64,000 bases of DNA from Camarhynchus parvulus (GCF_901933205.1 NC_044591.1:124001-188000), one strand, 5' to 3'. Shown: positions 48,601-57,628, counted from the first letter of the stretch. The notes: generated from the sequence alone by a model not told the origin. A program made the numbers and translations.

Positions 48601-49038
48601 ATTTTTGGGGGATGATTTACTCACTTTTTATTTTTGGGGATGATTTACTCACAGATGATAACCCCATAAATATTTTGGGGGGGATGGATTCTACTCACAA
48701 ACCCATTAATATTTTGGGGGGCAGGGGGACTTAAAAATAAACCTAAAGGATAATTGGAGGAGGCTATTTACATACAATAACTCCCCGAATAAGATTTTTT
48801 TGGGGGGATTTAAGCACAGAGAAGCCCCTGAGTGTATCTTTGGGGGCTGTGAGAGGGTTTGCTGATGCTGCCCCTCCCCACAGGCTGCCAGGAGATCGCC
48901 GAGGAGTTCAGGACACAGGAGATCGACGGGCAGGCGCTGCTGCTGCTCAAGGAGGATCATCTCATGAGCACCATGAACATCAAGCTGGGCCCTGCCCTCA
49001 AGATCTACGCCCGCATCAACATGCTCAAGGACTCCTGA
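39546..49038 (+). CDS. PHC2: PHC2, Polyhomeotic homolog 2 (14 coding exons)
   Basis: A subunit of Polycomb repressive complex 1 in the nucleus, which polymerises through its SAM domain to compact H3K27me3 chromatin. Coding exons: 39546-39689, 39758-39916, 39988-40065, 40152-40313, 40859-40963, 41033-41246, 41727-42064, 43175-43334, 44834-45027, 46550-46679, 46788-46902, 47504-47645, 48127-48412, 48884-49038. All introns are GT-AG and all phases agree, giving 793 aa against 858 in human. Seen: N-terminal ISVYSGIPDRQTVQ, Gln-rich segments (49-101 and 288-330), HD1 (about 489-518), FCS zinc finger with Cys574, 577, 593 and 597, and a SAM domain from about 728 to near the C terminus. The central linkers are unusually rich in Pro and Ala. 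PHC1 and PHC3 fit less well in the N-terminal and SAM sequence. Confidence 0.95.
39758..39916 (+). CDS. PHC2: PHC2 coding exon 2
   Basis: Residues 49-101, phase 0 to phase 0, Gln-rich and nearly identical to mammalian PHC2 (ALHRQPNTAAQYLQQMYAAQ). The preceding intron is only 68 bp. Confidence 0.95.
39988..40065 (+). CDS. PHC2: PHC2 coding exon 3
   Basis: Residues 102-127 (ASLAANRQSSSSGG...), phase 0 to phase 0, a diverged Ser/Gly/Gln linker. Confidence 0.92.
40152..40313 (+). CDS. PHC2: PHC2 coding exon 4
   Basis: Residues 128-181, phase 0 to phase 0. Contains the conserved block AAAQLLNRAQSV and SPALTASQAQMYLRAQM. Confidence 0.95.
40314..40730. repeat. Degenerate repeat in PHC2 intron 4
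   Basis: Units headed GGGACCCACAGAGGGCAC, GGGACCCATGGGGAATCC, GACCCCACAGGGTGCC and GACCCCACAGGGCACCC recur every 35-75 bp from near the donor. Confidence 0.5.
40859..40963 (+). CDS. PHC2: PHC2 coding exon 5
   Basis: Residues 182-216, phase 0 to phase 0. LIFTPTG is conserved. The rest has become an Ala/Pro-rich tract (APPPAPPPAPPP) where human PHC2 has a Thr/Val/Pro mix. Confidence 0.92.
41033..41246 (+). CDS. PHC2: PHC2 coding exon 6
   Basis: Residues 217-287 plus one base of codon 288. A Pro/Gly-rich linker ending in AATHPLVTP, which matches the mammalian AAHPLIAP junction. The preceding intron is 69 bp. Confidence 0.92.
41727..42064 (+). CDS. PHC2: PHC2 coding exon 7
   Basis: Residues 288-400, phase 1 to phase 0. 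Contains QQQFVIQQQ followed by a pure CAG run giving a nine-residue Gln tract ending near 41,840, then a Pro-rich part and the conserved FQHASAVILQLQPAGPT end. Confidence 0.94.
42065..42335. repeat. Donor-anchored minisatellite in PHC2 intron 7
   Basis: About 45 bp units of CAGGAGGGGCCCCCACAC and CCCCCAAACCTGCATCA. The first unit starts at the splice donor itself (ACG|GTGAGGGGCCCCCACACC). Confidence 0.8.
42390..43160. repeat. TG/CA-rich minisatellite in PHC2 intron 7
   Basis: Irregular units such as GTGTGCACACGTGTGCATG cover nearly 0.8 kb, with alternating purine-pyrimidine character and loose 25-40 bp periodicity. Many ATG-bearing frames here are artefacts. Confidence 0.8.
43175..43334 (+). 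CDS. PHC2: PHC2 coding exon 8
   Basis: Residues 401-453 plus one base of 454. Almost only Pro, Ala, Glu, Arg and Ser, with weak similarity to mammals. The call rests on acceptor CCGCCACAG, donor CACG|GTAAGC and a phase that fits exon 9. Confidence 0.82.
43412..43622. repeat. Minisatellite GGGCAGCGCTGAGGGCAGCTC in PHC2 intron 8
   Basis: Nine or ten units of 21-27 bp within the internal CpG island. Confidence 0.85.
44030..44112 (+). other. Candidate alternative first exon of short PHC2
   Basis: Contains ATG at 44,086 in strong context (GCCATGG) and nine codons up to donor CCCG|GTGAGTGAGC (GT at 44,113). Spliced to exon 9 (44,834) it gives a 23-codon upstream ORF whose TGA (44,876-44,878) overlaps the short-form ATG (44,875). 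The start of the exon is a guess. Confidence 0.5.
44834..45027 (+). CDS. PHC2: PHC2 coding exon 9 (HD1; start of short form)
   Basis: Residues 454-518. It carries Met468 (44,875), which matches the start of the mammalian short PHC2 isoform, and the HD1 region (QAIVKPQILTHVIEGFVIQE). In PHC proteins this region contacts the BMI1-RING1 side of PRC1. Its 3' end and donor (CCG|GTAACG) are copied about ten times in the next intron. Confidence 0.95.
44875..49038 (+). CDS. PHC2: PHC2 short isoform, 326 aa (alternative start)
   Basis: From Met468 of the long form: MTSGSGSAAATVAG to the common C terminus, using 44875-45027 and exons 10-14. It retains HD1, FCS and SAM but lacks the Gln/Pro-rich N-terminal half. 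Human PHC2 has an equivalent 323 aa isoform. Use in this species is inferred from the conserved start and the CpG island. Confidence 0.7.
45028..46440. repeat. Exon 9-derived tandem array in PHC2 intron 9
   Basis: About ten diverged copies of a 125-165 bp unit. Each has a segment like GTGAACCCCCAAATCCTCAC, then CATCATCCAGGAAGGGGCAG, then CCATTCC(C/T)(A/G)GTAA(C/T)GTATCC, then a GGGGGTTGGGAATGGGGCATC linker. The first three parts correspond to HD1 codons and the donor of exon 9. Donor-like points lie near 45,237, 45,364, 45,415, 45,563, 45,692, 45,858, 45,992, 46,159, 46,304 and 46,430. Confidence 0.85.
46550..46679 (+). CDS. PHC2: PHC2 coding exon 10
   Basis: Residues 519-561 plus one base of 562 (VGRSSLLVGALHKQYAQELL...), phase 0 to phase 1. 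Ends TTTTDSDMEEPYLQ as in other PHC2 proteins. Confidence 0.95.
46788..46902 (+). CDS. PHC2: PHC2 coding exon 11 (FCS zinc finger)
   Basis: Residues 562-599 plus two bases of codon 600. Encodes KCELCGRVDFAYKFKRSKRF followed by CSMAC; zinc ligands Cys574, 577, 593 and 597 are all present. The donor AAGAG|GTAACC is the seed motif of the following array. Confidence 0.96.
46900..47470. repeat. Donor-seeded minisatellite in PHC2 intron 11
   Basis: About 14 units of 30-45 bp of the form AGAGGTAACCCCAAAATCCA, then CCCAACCCCTCC, then a GCTGGGGT linker. The array starts at the real donor of exon 11 (AAGAG|GTAACCCCC) and fills nearly the whole 601 bp intron. Confidence 0.9.
47504..47645 (+). CDS. PHC2: PHC2 coding exon 12
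   Basis: Residues 600-647 (YNVGCTKRVGLFHPDRSKLQ...), phase 2 to phase 0, basic region after the FCS finger. Confidence 0.95.
47646..48110. repeat. Donor-anchored minisatellite in PHC2 intron 12
   Basis: About eight units of 50-60 bp: GGGGACACAGGGTGGGTGCT, GAGCCTGGGGTTTGTCCC, TGAATTTTGG. The first unit begins at the donor (CAG|GTGAGGGGACACGGGG). Confidence 0.88.
48127..48412 (+). CDS. PHC2: PHC2 coding exon 13 (start of SAM)
   Basis: Residues 648-742 plus one base of 743. Contains HSQEDSSRCSDNSSYEEPLS and ends with the first part of the SAM domain (KWNVEDVYEFIRSLP). Confidence 0.95.
48413..48840. repeat. Degenerate repeat in PHC2 intron 13
   Basis: Units with GGGATTTACTCACAGA, GAT(A)ACCCCATAAAT and ATTTTGGGGGG recur about every 55-70 bp. 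The first clear unit is about 90 bp into the intron. Confidence 0.6.
48884..49038 (+). CDS. PHC2: PHC2 coding exon 14 (SAM end, stop)
   Basis: Residues 743-793 and TGA at 49,036-49,038. Encodes CQEIAEEFRTQEIDGQALLL and the C-terminal LKIYARINMLKDS, an intact SAM polymerisation domain. Confidence 0.96.
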
Positions 49039-49640
49039 GGGGGGGCACGGGACCCCACTCCCCCCACGGGACCCCTGACCCCCCCTGCGGCCCCGGGGAG
49101 GGGGTGAGGGGGGGGAGACACTTGTGAGCACACCCCGCCCCCCCCCCCCCCCCGGGGGGTGTAAATAGCCCGTAGCTCTAGAGCCCCCCAACCCCCCCCC
49201 CAGTTTTGGGGGGTCACCCCCCCCTTCTCCAGCAGGGAGGGGGGGTCCCCACGTGTCCCCCCCGTGTGCCCCCCAGGTCAGCAGAGCCAAGCAGGATGGT
49301 TGCCTTAACGTGTGCTCCCTCCCCCAGCTGGGATTGGGGCCCCCAGGGAGGGTTGGACCCCCCCCAAAGGGGGTCAGGGAGAGGTGGGGGGCGCGGAGGA
49401 GGCGTCACCCCCCATTCACACACACCCCCCACACACTGGGCTGGGTTTGGGGGCACCCAAGCAGAGGACAGTGGTGGGGGTCCCCCCAGGCAGGTAAGGA
49501 CCCCCCCACTCCCCCCTCAGCCAGCACGATCTTTTTAAGAAAAGAAAAGGAAAAAAAAATGAAAAAAACACACGGTCCCACCCCCCCTTTTCCTGTTTTT
49601 TGTTTTTGTTTTTAATAAACACTGAAAAAAAAAAAAAAAA
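49039..49640 (+). other. PHC2 3'UTR with poly(A) signal
   Basis: C-rich and G-rich 3'UTR ending with AATAAA at 49,614-49,619, followed by a genomic A-run at 49,625-49,640. The cleavage site is inferred to lie within about 20 bases of the signal. Confidence 0.75.
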
Positions 49641-50560
49641 CGGGGACTCTCCCAGTTTTCTTCACTTCCCACCTCCAAATTTCTTCTCATCTAAACTAAG
49701 GCAGGAACTCGGGGATGTGTCCAAGTGCCACCGAGGGTGGTGGGACGTCCTGTGTGACCTGGGGATCCTGGCTGTCCCCAGTGGGGAGGTGGGGCTGATG
49801 TCCCCCTCCCAGGAGCCTGTGGTGACAGTGGCACCCTCCACACCTCCAGGTGACCCCCAGGGCCCTGTGCTGAGGGGGACACAGGGTCCCCAGGTCGGTG
49901 GGGTGGGGAGTGGCACGTCCCTGGAGATGTCCTGGGGCTGTGACACAGCCCTGCAGCTGATGGCCCTGGATGTAGCATCTGTACTGATGTGTCCCCAGAG
50001 CTGGTGGCTGTGACACGGCCATGCTGCAGTGTCCACAAACACTGGTGTTGATAAGTGTCCCAAACCCTAATAAGCACAGTGGTGAGGTGTCCCCAAAGCT
50101 GGTGGCCATGGTGGTGACATATCCTTGGAGATGGTACCCACTGTGACATGTCCCTGAGGCTGGTGGCTATTCTATGGTGACCCCAGAACTGTGGCCACCA
50201 TGAGGTGTCCCTGGAGGTGGTGACAGGCTCCTGGAGGGTCCCCAGGTGGCCACAGTGAGATCTCACCAGAGTTCAAGGCCATGGTGAGGTGTCCCAGGCC
50301 AGAGTCTGTCCCCAGAGCTGGTGTCCCCAGCAGTGGGTCACCCACACCCCCAGCAGGACCAGGAGCTCTGTGCCACCCCTGTCCCTGGGGAAACTCGGGG
50401 GACAATGCCCCTGCTGAGGCTGAGCCACAGCTTCACCCTCCCCTCCTGCAGCCCCACAGGGACCAGGCCCCGCTGTGTCCCCAGATGTCCCCACAGGGGA
50501 GTCCCCTCCCCCCATCTTTCCCCTCCCCCACAATCACAACCCCCCCAGTTTCATTCATTC
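49641..50560. other. Intergenic gap between convergent PHC2 and ZNF362
   Basis: About 0.9 kb. It is made of loose repeats of GGTGACA/GTGTCCCC words (49,790-50,330) and holds no recognisable exon. In human, A3GALT2 lies between these two genes; nothing resembling a glycosyltransferase exon is seen here. Confidence 0.6.
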
Positions 50561-50569
50561 CTGTTCTGG

Positions 50570-51823
50570 TCTTTTTTTTTGTTCTCTTTTATTCTCTTTT
50601 TTTGGAAAGGGGCTGGGCTGGGGGGGTTTCATTCCTTTTCCACACTGTGAGGCCGTGGCCCACCCAGCTTCTCCAGGAACCACAATGCAGGACTGGGGGG
50701 TGGCAACAACAGGGACAGGGGCAACTTTTTGTCCATTTTCTCCTCTTTTTTCTTTTTTTTTTTTTTGTTTTTTCCCTTTTTTAATAAGGTACCAACTAGC
50801 TCTAGGGAGGCCTGGCCTGGCTGGGCAGCGAGGAAAATAAAAAAGCCCCAAAATTTGGGGTAAGGGGAGAAAAAAGTGGGGGGCTAAGTGTATAAGAGGC
50901 ATATTTACACAGTATTAACATGCTGACAAAAAAGGTTACAATATTGATATCGTACAACATTGAGGGGAGAAATAATGGGGGGGTAAAAAAGAAGGGGAAA
51001 AATAATAGGGGGGGTAAAAAATAACAGAGGGGTTAAAAATTAATAAAAGGTAAATAAAACACCCTGAAAAAAAAAAAACAAACAACAAAAAACCCCAAAG
51101 AAACGCTGAGTTAAGGCTTAAAAAGTGTATAAAAAAATAACACAGTTAATATCCAAAATGAACCAAAAAGTACAGAATATAGATGAGTCTGGGGGGAGTG
51201 CCCCCCGGCTCTATACAGGGGGTATGTACAGGCAGGCACAAGGCAAAGCAGGGGGACCCCCGGACCCCCCAAAACTGGGGCTGCGGAATGGGGGGGCCGG
51301 CACCGGGGGGACGCAGCTCTGCCCGCGGCTTCGCCCTCGAAAGGGACCCCAAAAGAACACAAAAAACCCCCAAAATGGTTAAAAATCAACCCCAAATGGA
51401 GGCGCTTGGGCCCAGAGTCTGTGGGGGGGGGTGGGGGACTTTCCCCTCCCCCCAGCTGCTTTTTGCTCCATCCACGGTTCGTTTTTGGGGTGAATTTCTG
51501 GTCTTTAGCAGCACCAAGTTCTTGGCCAATAAATATATATATATATATATATATTTGTATCCAAAAAATGGGGGGTGGGGCCTGGCAGGGGGGACACCCC
51601 CAACCCCACTGCTCCCCCCCCACCAAAGAAACCAAACCGCAGAGATTCAAAGTGCTCTGAAACCGTCTTTGGATGTCACCAAACCTGCGGGAGCCGGGCA
51701 GGAGCACGGCCCGGGCGCGGCCCGCGGCGCTGGGGGTCTCGTCCTCCTCCTCCTCCTCCTCCTCTTCCTCCTCCCTCTCCTCTTCCTCCTCCTCACGCTG
51801 GGCGGGTGCTGTCCCCTCCCCGC
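50570..51823 (-). other. ZNF362 3'UTR with probable poly(A) signal
   Basis: On the - strand an AATAAA lies at 50,588-50,593. The UTR holds a GAG/GAA purine run just after the stop (51,740-51,795) and an (AT)n microsatellite (51,532-51,557). The true end needs transcript data; other A-rich sites exist. Confidence 0.5.
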
Positions 51824-51940
51824 TTAGATGAGGGAGATCCGTACGGGAATGCCGGGTGACTCCGTCCGCTGCGGCGAGTGCTGGCTGACCAGGTGCTCCA
51901 CCACCGTGTGTTTGGACATGTGCTTCATCAGATAAGTCTC
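51824..51940 (-). CDS. ZNF362: ZNF362 coding exon 7 (stop)
   Basis: Residues 366-403 and TAA (51,824-51,826). ETYLMKHMSKH completes finger 6; the tail HTVVEHLVSQHSPQRTESPG and PVRISLI matches other vertebrate ZNF362. Confidence 0.96.
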   Translation of the reverse strand, partial: ETYLMKHMSKHTVVEHLVSQHSPQRTESPGIPVRISLI

Positions 51941-54735
51941 CTGTGGGGGGCACAGGGGGGTGAGCGGGGGGCTGGGGGCTCTGGGCAGCTTTGGGGGCAT
52001 CCCCCGTGCTCACCGAGGTGTAGGCACGGCCGCACATGCTGCAGCAATAGGCCTTGGCGTGCTTGATGGCGTGTGCAGACAGGTGGATCTGCAGCGAGGC
52101 CGAGTCCGTGTACGCCCGGTAGCAGTTGGGGCACTTGTAGGGCTTGTCCTTGTTGTGCTGGCGCTGGTGGGACTGAGGGGACACAGGGAGTCAGGGGGGG
52201 ACCACGGTGACACCGTGCACCCTGCCCTGGGTCCCCCCACACACTGACCTGGAGGTTGGAGAGCTGGGTGAAGGCCTTCTCACAGCCGGGGTGTGGGCAC
52301 TTGTAGGGTCTGTCGCCGGTGTGGATTCTGGGGACACACACGTTGTCATTGTCACCTCCCCTTCCACCACCAGTGCCAATCCCACACTGGAGTGGGGGGT
52401 TACAGTGGGCACAGTGACATCTGTGCCCCAGGAGGTGACAGGGGAGAAGTGGGGGAGACATGGGGTGGGGGTTTATGCCGCAGACATCTTTCATGAAAAA
52501 TCCTTTCCTTAGGATTTTTCCTCCTGAGAAGCTGAGAGGCTTCAGGAACAAAATGTAAACAATGATTATCTACTGCTGTGGAATGCAACAGGTGCATCTG
52601 TGATTGGTCTCATAACGTTGTTTCTAATTAATGGCCAATCACAGCCCAGCTGGCTCAGACAGAGAGTCTGAGCCACAAACCTTTGTTATCATTCTTTCTT
52701 TTTCTATTCTTAGCTAGCCTTCTGATGAAATCCTTTCTTCTATTCTTTTAGTATAGTTTTAATATAATATATATCATAAAATAATAAATCAGCCTTCTGA
52801 AACATGGAGTCAGATCCTCATCTCTTCCCTCATCCTAAGATGAGGGAACAGTCACAGGGTTACAGTGGGCACAGTGATATCTGTGCCCCAGGAGGTGACA
52901 GGGGACAAGGGAGGGAAATATGGGCCTGAGAGATGGGGATTGGGAGAGGATGGAAGAGCTGGAAAGTGATGAGTGTGGAGGAGATGGACTGGCATGCATG
53001 GACAGATGACACACTGGGGGCAGCTGAAGGTGGTGGGTGTGAACAAAGTGGTGGGAAAAAGCACAGTGGAGAAGGCTGAGCATGGTGGGGGCCATAAAGG
53101 TGATGAAGATGATGAGCATGGTGGCAATGGTGAACATGGTTGGAAAGAAGGTAGGGAAGACAATGGAGGTACCAGAGACTATGAAGGTGGTGATGTTGAG
53201 CACAGTGGGGATAATGAAGGCTGCGGTGTCAGACTGGCATGGTGGGGATGATGAAGATAGTGGAGATGATGAGCATGGAGGGGCCCATGGAAGTGCTGAC
53301 AATGATGAGTGTGGTGGGGATGATAAAGGCAAAGGGCACAGCCAGTGTGGAGGGGAATCGATGAGCACAGTGGGAGTGAAGAGTGTGGTGGAAACAATGA
53401 AGGTGCTGGAGATGATGGGGGATGATGATGAAGGAGATGATGGCAGCAGGACCAACAAGCAGAGCAAGGCCACAAGGGATGTCAGGAGAGATTGGTGGGT
53501 GTGGGGTGCCCCTCCCTGGCCAGCAGGACCAAGTGTCCCCAGCCCCGGGGCGGGGCCCTCACCGGGTGTGCTGCTGGAGGTGGGAGAGCTGGCGGAAGGA
53601 CTTCTCACAGTAGGAGCAGTGGTAGGGTTTGACGCCCAGGTGGATGCGCAGGTGCTGGGCCAGGTAGGAGGCGTTGGCGAAGGACTTGGAGCAGTGGGGG
53701 CACTTGTGGGGCTTGGCCTCTGTGTGCGACTTGGAGTGGATCTGCATCTCCGACTTGGTGAAGAACGTCAAGGGGCAGACCTTACACCTGGAGGGTGTGG
53801 GGGAGAACCCCGCAGGGACCGGGCTGGGGTGGGGGGGCTCCCCGCCACGGCCCCCGGCCCCCACAGCAGGCAGGGGGTGCCTACCTGTACGTCTTCCCCT
53901 CTTTGGCCGTCTCCCCTGAGGCCAGGATGGGGTAGGGCACCACCAGCACCGGCGGTCCCGAGGGGTTTTCCGCCTTGATCTTCTTGCGGCCCCGCTCAGC
54001 CTTGGGCGCTCCCAGCAAGCCGTGGCCCTGGATTGTCTTGATGGAGTCGAGGAGGGGGGGGCTGGTGATTCCTGAGATTAGGGTGGGCGAGGAGGCGCTG
54101 AGGCGGCTCTGACTGGTGGAGGTGGGGGTCGAGGGGGTGGTGGTCCCTGTTCCCGGGCTGGATTCCGAGGTGCTGACGGCCGGTGCACGGGATGCCAGCC
54201 CCAACCCTGGTGGGCAAGGTGACAGAGCATTAGTTCTGAGGGGACCCACATCCCCCTCTGCACCCCAGAGTGCAGGACCAGTGTCACAGTACCTGTGACG
54301 GTGCTGGTGGCCGGCCGGGCATGCAGGGCCACGTCAGGCTGGGGCACGGCCTGGGGGTGCAGCCCTGGCACCTGCTGCAGCTTTGGCAGGGACATGATGG
54401 ACTGGCTGCTCTCAGCAGGCGAGGGGGGCACCAGGAGGGGCTGCTGTGAGGCCACCGAGGTGGGAGGCAGGTGAGGGGGGCGGATCTTCTCCGCCATCAA
54501 CTGCTCCTTGATTTTGTTGATCAGGACCAGGTTGTCCAGCTGAGGGGGGAGAAGGCAGAGAGGTGGATGAGGGCAGAGGAAGTAGGATCCTTGGGACTCC
54601 CAGCCTCCCCCTCAGTGTTCTCCACATCCATTCATCCTCCCTCCTCCCCAAATCCCGGTGCAGGGGTCCTACCTGGCTGGGCATGGTGGGAGGGGGCGGC
54701 CAGAAGTAGGGGTTGTTGAAGCGAGGCTCCGCCAT
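51824..54735 (-). CDS. ZNF362: ZNF362, C2H2 zinc-finger protein (7 coding exons)
   Basis: A nuclear, probable DNA-binding transcription factor of the ZNF362/ZNF384 and fly Rotund/Squeeze family; its targets are poorly known. Exons in coding order: 54735-54673, 54539-54293, 54206-53885, 53787-53563, 52327-52249, 52172-52014, 51940-51824. All junctions are GT-AG with matching phases, giving 403 aa. N terminus MAEPRFNNPYFWPPPPTMPS, a Ser/Thr/Pro-rich middle, the basic block ERGRKKIKAE, then six C2H2 fingers from residue 212 and the C-terminal PVRISLI. Human ZNF362 has 13 extra N-terminal residues upstream of this Met; I could not find them. The GRKKIKAE and finger sequences fit ZNF362 better than ZNF384, and adjacency to PHC2 supports this. 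Confidence 0.95.
52014..52172 (-). CDS. ZNF362: ZNF362 coding exon 6 (fingers 5 and part of 6)
   Basis: Residues 313-365, phase 0 to phase 0. SHQRQHNKDKPYKCPNCYRA, ASLQIHLSAHAIKHAKAYCC and the start of finger 6 (CSMCGRAYTS). Confidence 0.96.
52249..52327 (-). CDS. ZNF362: ZNF362 coding exon 5 (finger 4)
   Basis: Residues 286-312. Starts with IHTGDRPYKC, a TGEKP-type linker, then CPHPGCEKAFTQLSNLQ with four-residue Cys spacing. The intron before it holds a solo LTR. Confidence 0.95.
52396..52915. repeat. About 55 bp direct repeat flanking the intronic LTR
   Basis: GGTTACAGTGGGCACAGTGA then TCTGTGCCCCAGGAGGTGACAG occurs at 52,398-52,450 and again at 52,858-52,908, directly after the LTR. It looks like a pre-existing tandem pair into which the LTR inserted. 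Confidence 0.85.
52476..52856 (+). mobile_element. Solo LTR (ERVK-like), copy C, in ZNF362 intron 4
   Basis: A 381 bp copy of the family at 13,444 and 14,387, antisense to ZNF362. Flanking hexamers GGTTTA and GGGTTA match at 5 of 6 positions. Its 3' end has lost about 9 bp compared with copy A. It brings an AATAAATC poly(A)-type signal, but on the strand opposite to ZNF362. Confidence 0.85.
52920..53470. repeat. Irregular GATGATGA/GGTGG repeat in ZNF362 intron 4
   Basis: Loose units of the form GGTGATGAAGATGATGAGCATGG cover about 500 bp. This is intronic and no exon is seen. Confidence 0.6.
53563..53787 (-). CDS. ZNF362: ZNF362 coding exon 4 (fingers 1-3)
   Basis: Residues 211-285 plus two bases of 286. 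Fingers CKVCPLTFFTKSEMQIHSK, CPHCSKSFANASYLAQHLR and CSYCEKSFRQLSHLQQHT; the last His of finger 3 is in the next exon. Confidence 0.96.
53885..54206 (-). CDS. ZNF362: ZNF362 coding exon 3
   Basis: Residues 104-210 plus two bases of 211. A Ser/Thr-rich linker (SESSPGTGTTTPSTPTSTSQ), then SPTLISGITSPPLLDSIKTI and the basic RGRKKIKAE segment, a likely nuclear localisation signal. Confidence 0.95.
54293..54539 (-). CDS. ZNF362: ZNF362 coding exon 2
   Basis: Residues 22-103 plus one base of 104 (LDNLVLINKIKEQLMAEKIR...). Conserved through LPKLQQVPGLHPQAVPQPDV to ATSTVT. Confidence 0.95.
54673..54735 (-). CDS. ZNF362: ZNF362 coding exon 1
   Basis: Residues 1-21, ending PTMPSQ. The acceptor TCCCCAG lies one base before the ATG (exon from 54,736). 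The reading frame is open across the acceptor, so an upstream coding exon could extend it as in human. Confidence 0.92.
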
Positions 54736-57619
54736 CCTGGGGAGAGAGGGGGGCGGTTATGGGACATGGCTGGCTGCCACATCATCCCCCTGCCATTCCA
54801 CTTGAACCCCCAAAACAAACCATCACCCCCCCAAGAAGCAAGACCCAGATTCTCAGCAAAGGCAGGGAGCTGGCAAGGGGGGCAGGACTGGGGAACCCCC
54901 TGAGCATCTTCCCCAGTGAAAACTCCTGTAGGATCAGGGGGACACCAAGCACCTGCCTGCTCAAAGACCACAAATCACTGGTGAGTGCACTAGGACACTA
55001 TTTGGAAAAGGAGGAAGCTGAAATTTGGGGAAAACCCCCAAGTCTCCCAAGCTCTGGAAGTATTTGTCCCGTCCAGGAAGGGATTAGAGGTGGATGGGAC
55101 ACTGCCATGGGAGAGGGCAAGCACATTGAACCCAACAGCAATCCCAGCTGAATCCCCCTAAAAACACCTCCAAAGCCAAGAGAAGTGCCTGTGACACCCA
55201 GGAGCAGCTCAACAGGAACACCAGGAACCAGCAGGGCTGGGAGATTTATGGACATGCTTGAAGGTGTTGGGAAAATTCACCCTAAATCCATCTTTGGGTA
55301 ATGGGAAACAGCTGGAAGGAGGCAGCAAGAGGATGATCCCAGCAGAGCAGCCCATAGCATCACCAAGCATCACCACCCCAGCAAATCCCATTACAGGGGC
55401 ATGAGGGTAAGCATCTGTAGGATCCTGATGGGATGTATGGGAGGGGGTCCCCCAGGAGCTCTGGCTCCAAACTAAACCAGGCCATGGCAAGGAATCCAGG
55501 AGAAACAAGAGCAATGTCTCCAGCAAAGTGCGTCCCCAGAAGCTTTGGGGCTGGCAGGATTTGGGGATGATGAGCCTTCCTCCTCTTCCTCCTCACACTC
55601 GCTGCCCCAGGTTTCAAACACACTCTGAGCTCCCCATAGGTAGGGGGCAGCAGCCAGAGAAAGGGAATCCTGGTCCCACCAGAATGTAACATCCCAGCAG
55701 CTACCCCAGCCTGAAGAAGCTGTGGGATGGACCATGCTCATTTTGGGAGGAAACCAAAGCAGGGAGGAAGGAACCACCTGCCCCTTGTGCTACGGAGCAG
55801 CCTGGCACAGGACAAGGTGTGCTCCAGGGTATCAAGGAATGGGAGCAGTTTCTCATGGCAGACCTCAACACCACAGACTGTCCAGGACACCAACCAGGCA
55901 TCAGCTTTGGGAACTCCCCAGTCTTGAACCACTCCAGGTCACCTCCCACTGCTCAAGCACCGAATTTTAGGGTTTGGAAGTGATAGCAGGTCCGGATCCC
56001 AGCGGCACAGGGGGAGCCACAGAACAGGAATTCGCTGGGGATGTTAAATGCACCTTCCCAAGCACGGACGCAGCCGCTGCCAGCTCCTTTGTGTAATTAT
56101 ATATGTACCCACAGGCCGCCCACAGCGTGCATTTACCCACTGGCTACGTGTGTGTGTGTGTATATATACACACATATATAAGATCTCTTGGGATGATGGG
56201 CACGGGATGAGGGATGCCAGTGCCAGCATGAGGGGCTGGACACCAGGGACAAAAGCAGAGCTGGCAGCAGGGAATCCCTTGTATAGAGGCAGGCAGGGAG
56301 CAGGAGCTCAGGCAGGAGGGCTCTGAGCCCCCTAAGCACGACCAAGCACCCCAGCAGCAATCCCCCACCCCAGAGCAGCCGTGGGAAAACAGGAAACTGG
56401 AGCTATGATTAGAAAAGGGTTTTTTGGAGCTGATCCCCCATCTCAGCAGGTGCCCCGTGACCTCTGTCCTTCCCATCCGTCCATCTGTCCATCCTTCTCC
56501 CTGTCCCGACAGCACGCCGGGCTCCAGCGGAGCCGGCAGCAGCACCCAGACAGATCAAAGCCACCAGCGTGGCCCCCCAACCATCACCAGGACACAGCAC
56601 CAACCCTACATCAGACCCAGGATCCTTCCTGCAAAGCTGGAGAGGCACAAAGGGTATTTTGGGGAGAAAAGCACAAATATCACGTGTTTCCCCACCCCCA
56701 CCTGAGGAGGGCTTACTAAAGAAATGAGAAATTATTTGCAAAACCACCACACTCAGAGCTGGATGAACAAGAGGGAAGAAATGGTCGGCGTTGCCAAAAT
56801 AATTCTAAAAATCCCTGTTCCTGTCCCGATTTAATGTTACAAATTGTGCAGTGTTTCGTCGGGAGCGGCGTCCCCTTCTCTGGGGCTGGGAAACGGAGTG
56901 GGAGGGGGAAGAAGGCAGATGGAAAAAAAAGTATATATATATATATATATAAAAACTCCCTTTTTCTCTATTCTCAGCTAACTATGAAAAATGGAAGCTG
57001 ACATGCAGCAAAGGTGGAAAAAAAAGAAAATCCATTAAAATGGAAATTATGAAGGGTAGGGAATGCTGCGGCACGTCTCCCCCCAGCTCTGCAGGGCACA
57101 GGGGGGTGGTAGGGCTCTCTGTGCCCCTCCAGTTTTTTGGCTGGGCAGGGGGTAACATCTCTTGGGTAACATCTCCAGTGGCGTGGGGTCCTGTGGTCCA
57201 AACCATGGTGGGAAGAGCCCCTGACATCCTCCACAGGCACCAGATTTGGCTGCTGAGGGGTTGTCGAAGGTTATCCCCAGAGACAAGGTGGGCGCCCAAA
57301 GCATGGTGGAGACCCAAGCAGCCCAGCCAGAAGAGAGGGATGTGGGAAGAGCAAGCAGGAAGATGCACAGAGCCCCAAAACCACGGGCTGAAACCCAAAT
57401 TCCCCAGAACAGCACAGTACCCGGCATCACCGCTCAGCCAGGCCAAGGGGGGAAGCAGCAGCACCCTAAAAAGAGACCAAAATCCTCCTGGCCTCCACAC
57501 CCAGGGGGAGGGAAGAGCGGGAGAAGCCGGCAAGCCAGGGCTGGGGGTGGCGAGGGGAGAGCGGGGGCGGTGGCAGCGAGGGGGCGGCAGTGCCGGGGCC
57601 GTCGGGGTCGGCGGTGGTT
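54736..57619. other. ZNF362 5' intron, no coding exon seen
   Basis: Unique-looking sequence with TG/TA microsatellites near 56,147-56,180 and 56,930-56,952. Open frames on both strands have no recognised domain. The 13-residue human N-terminal extension is not recognised here. Confidence 0.5.
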
Positions 57620-57628
57620 GGTACTCAC

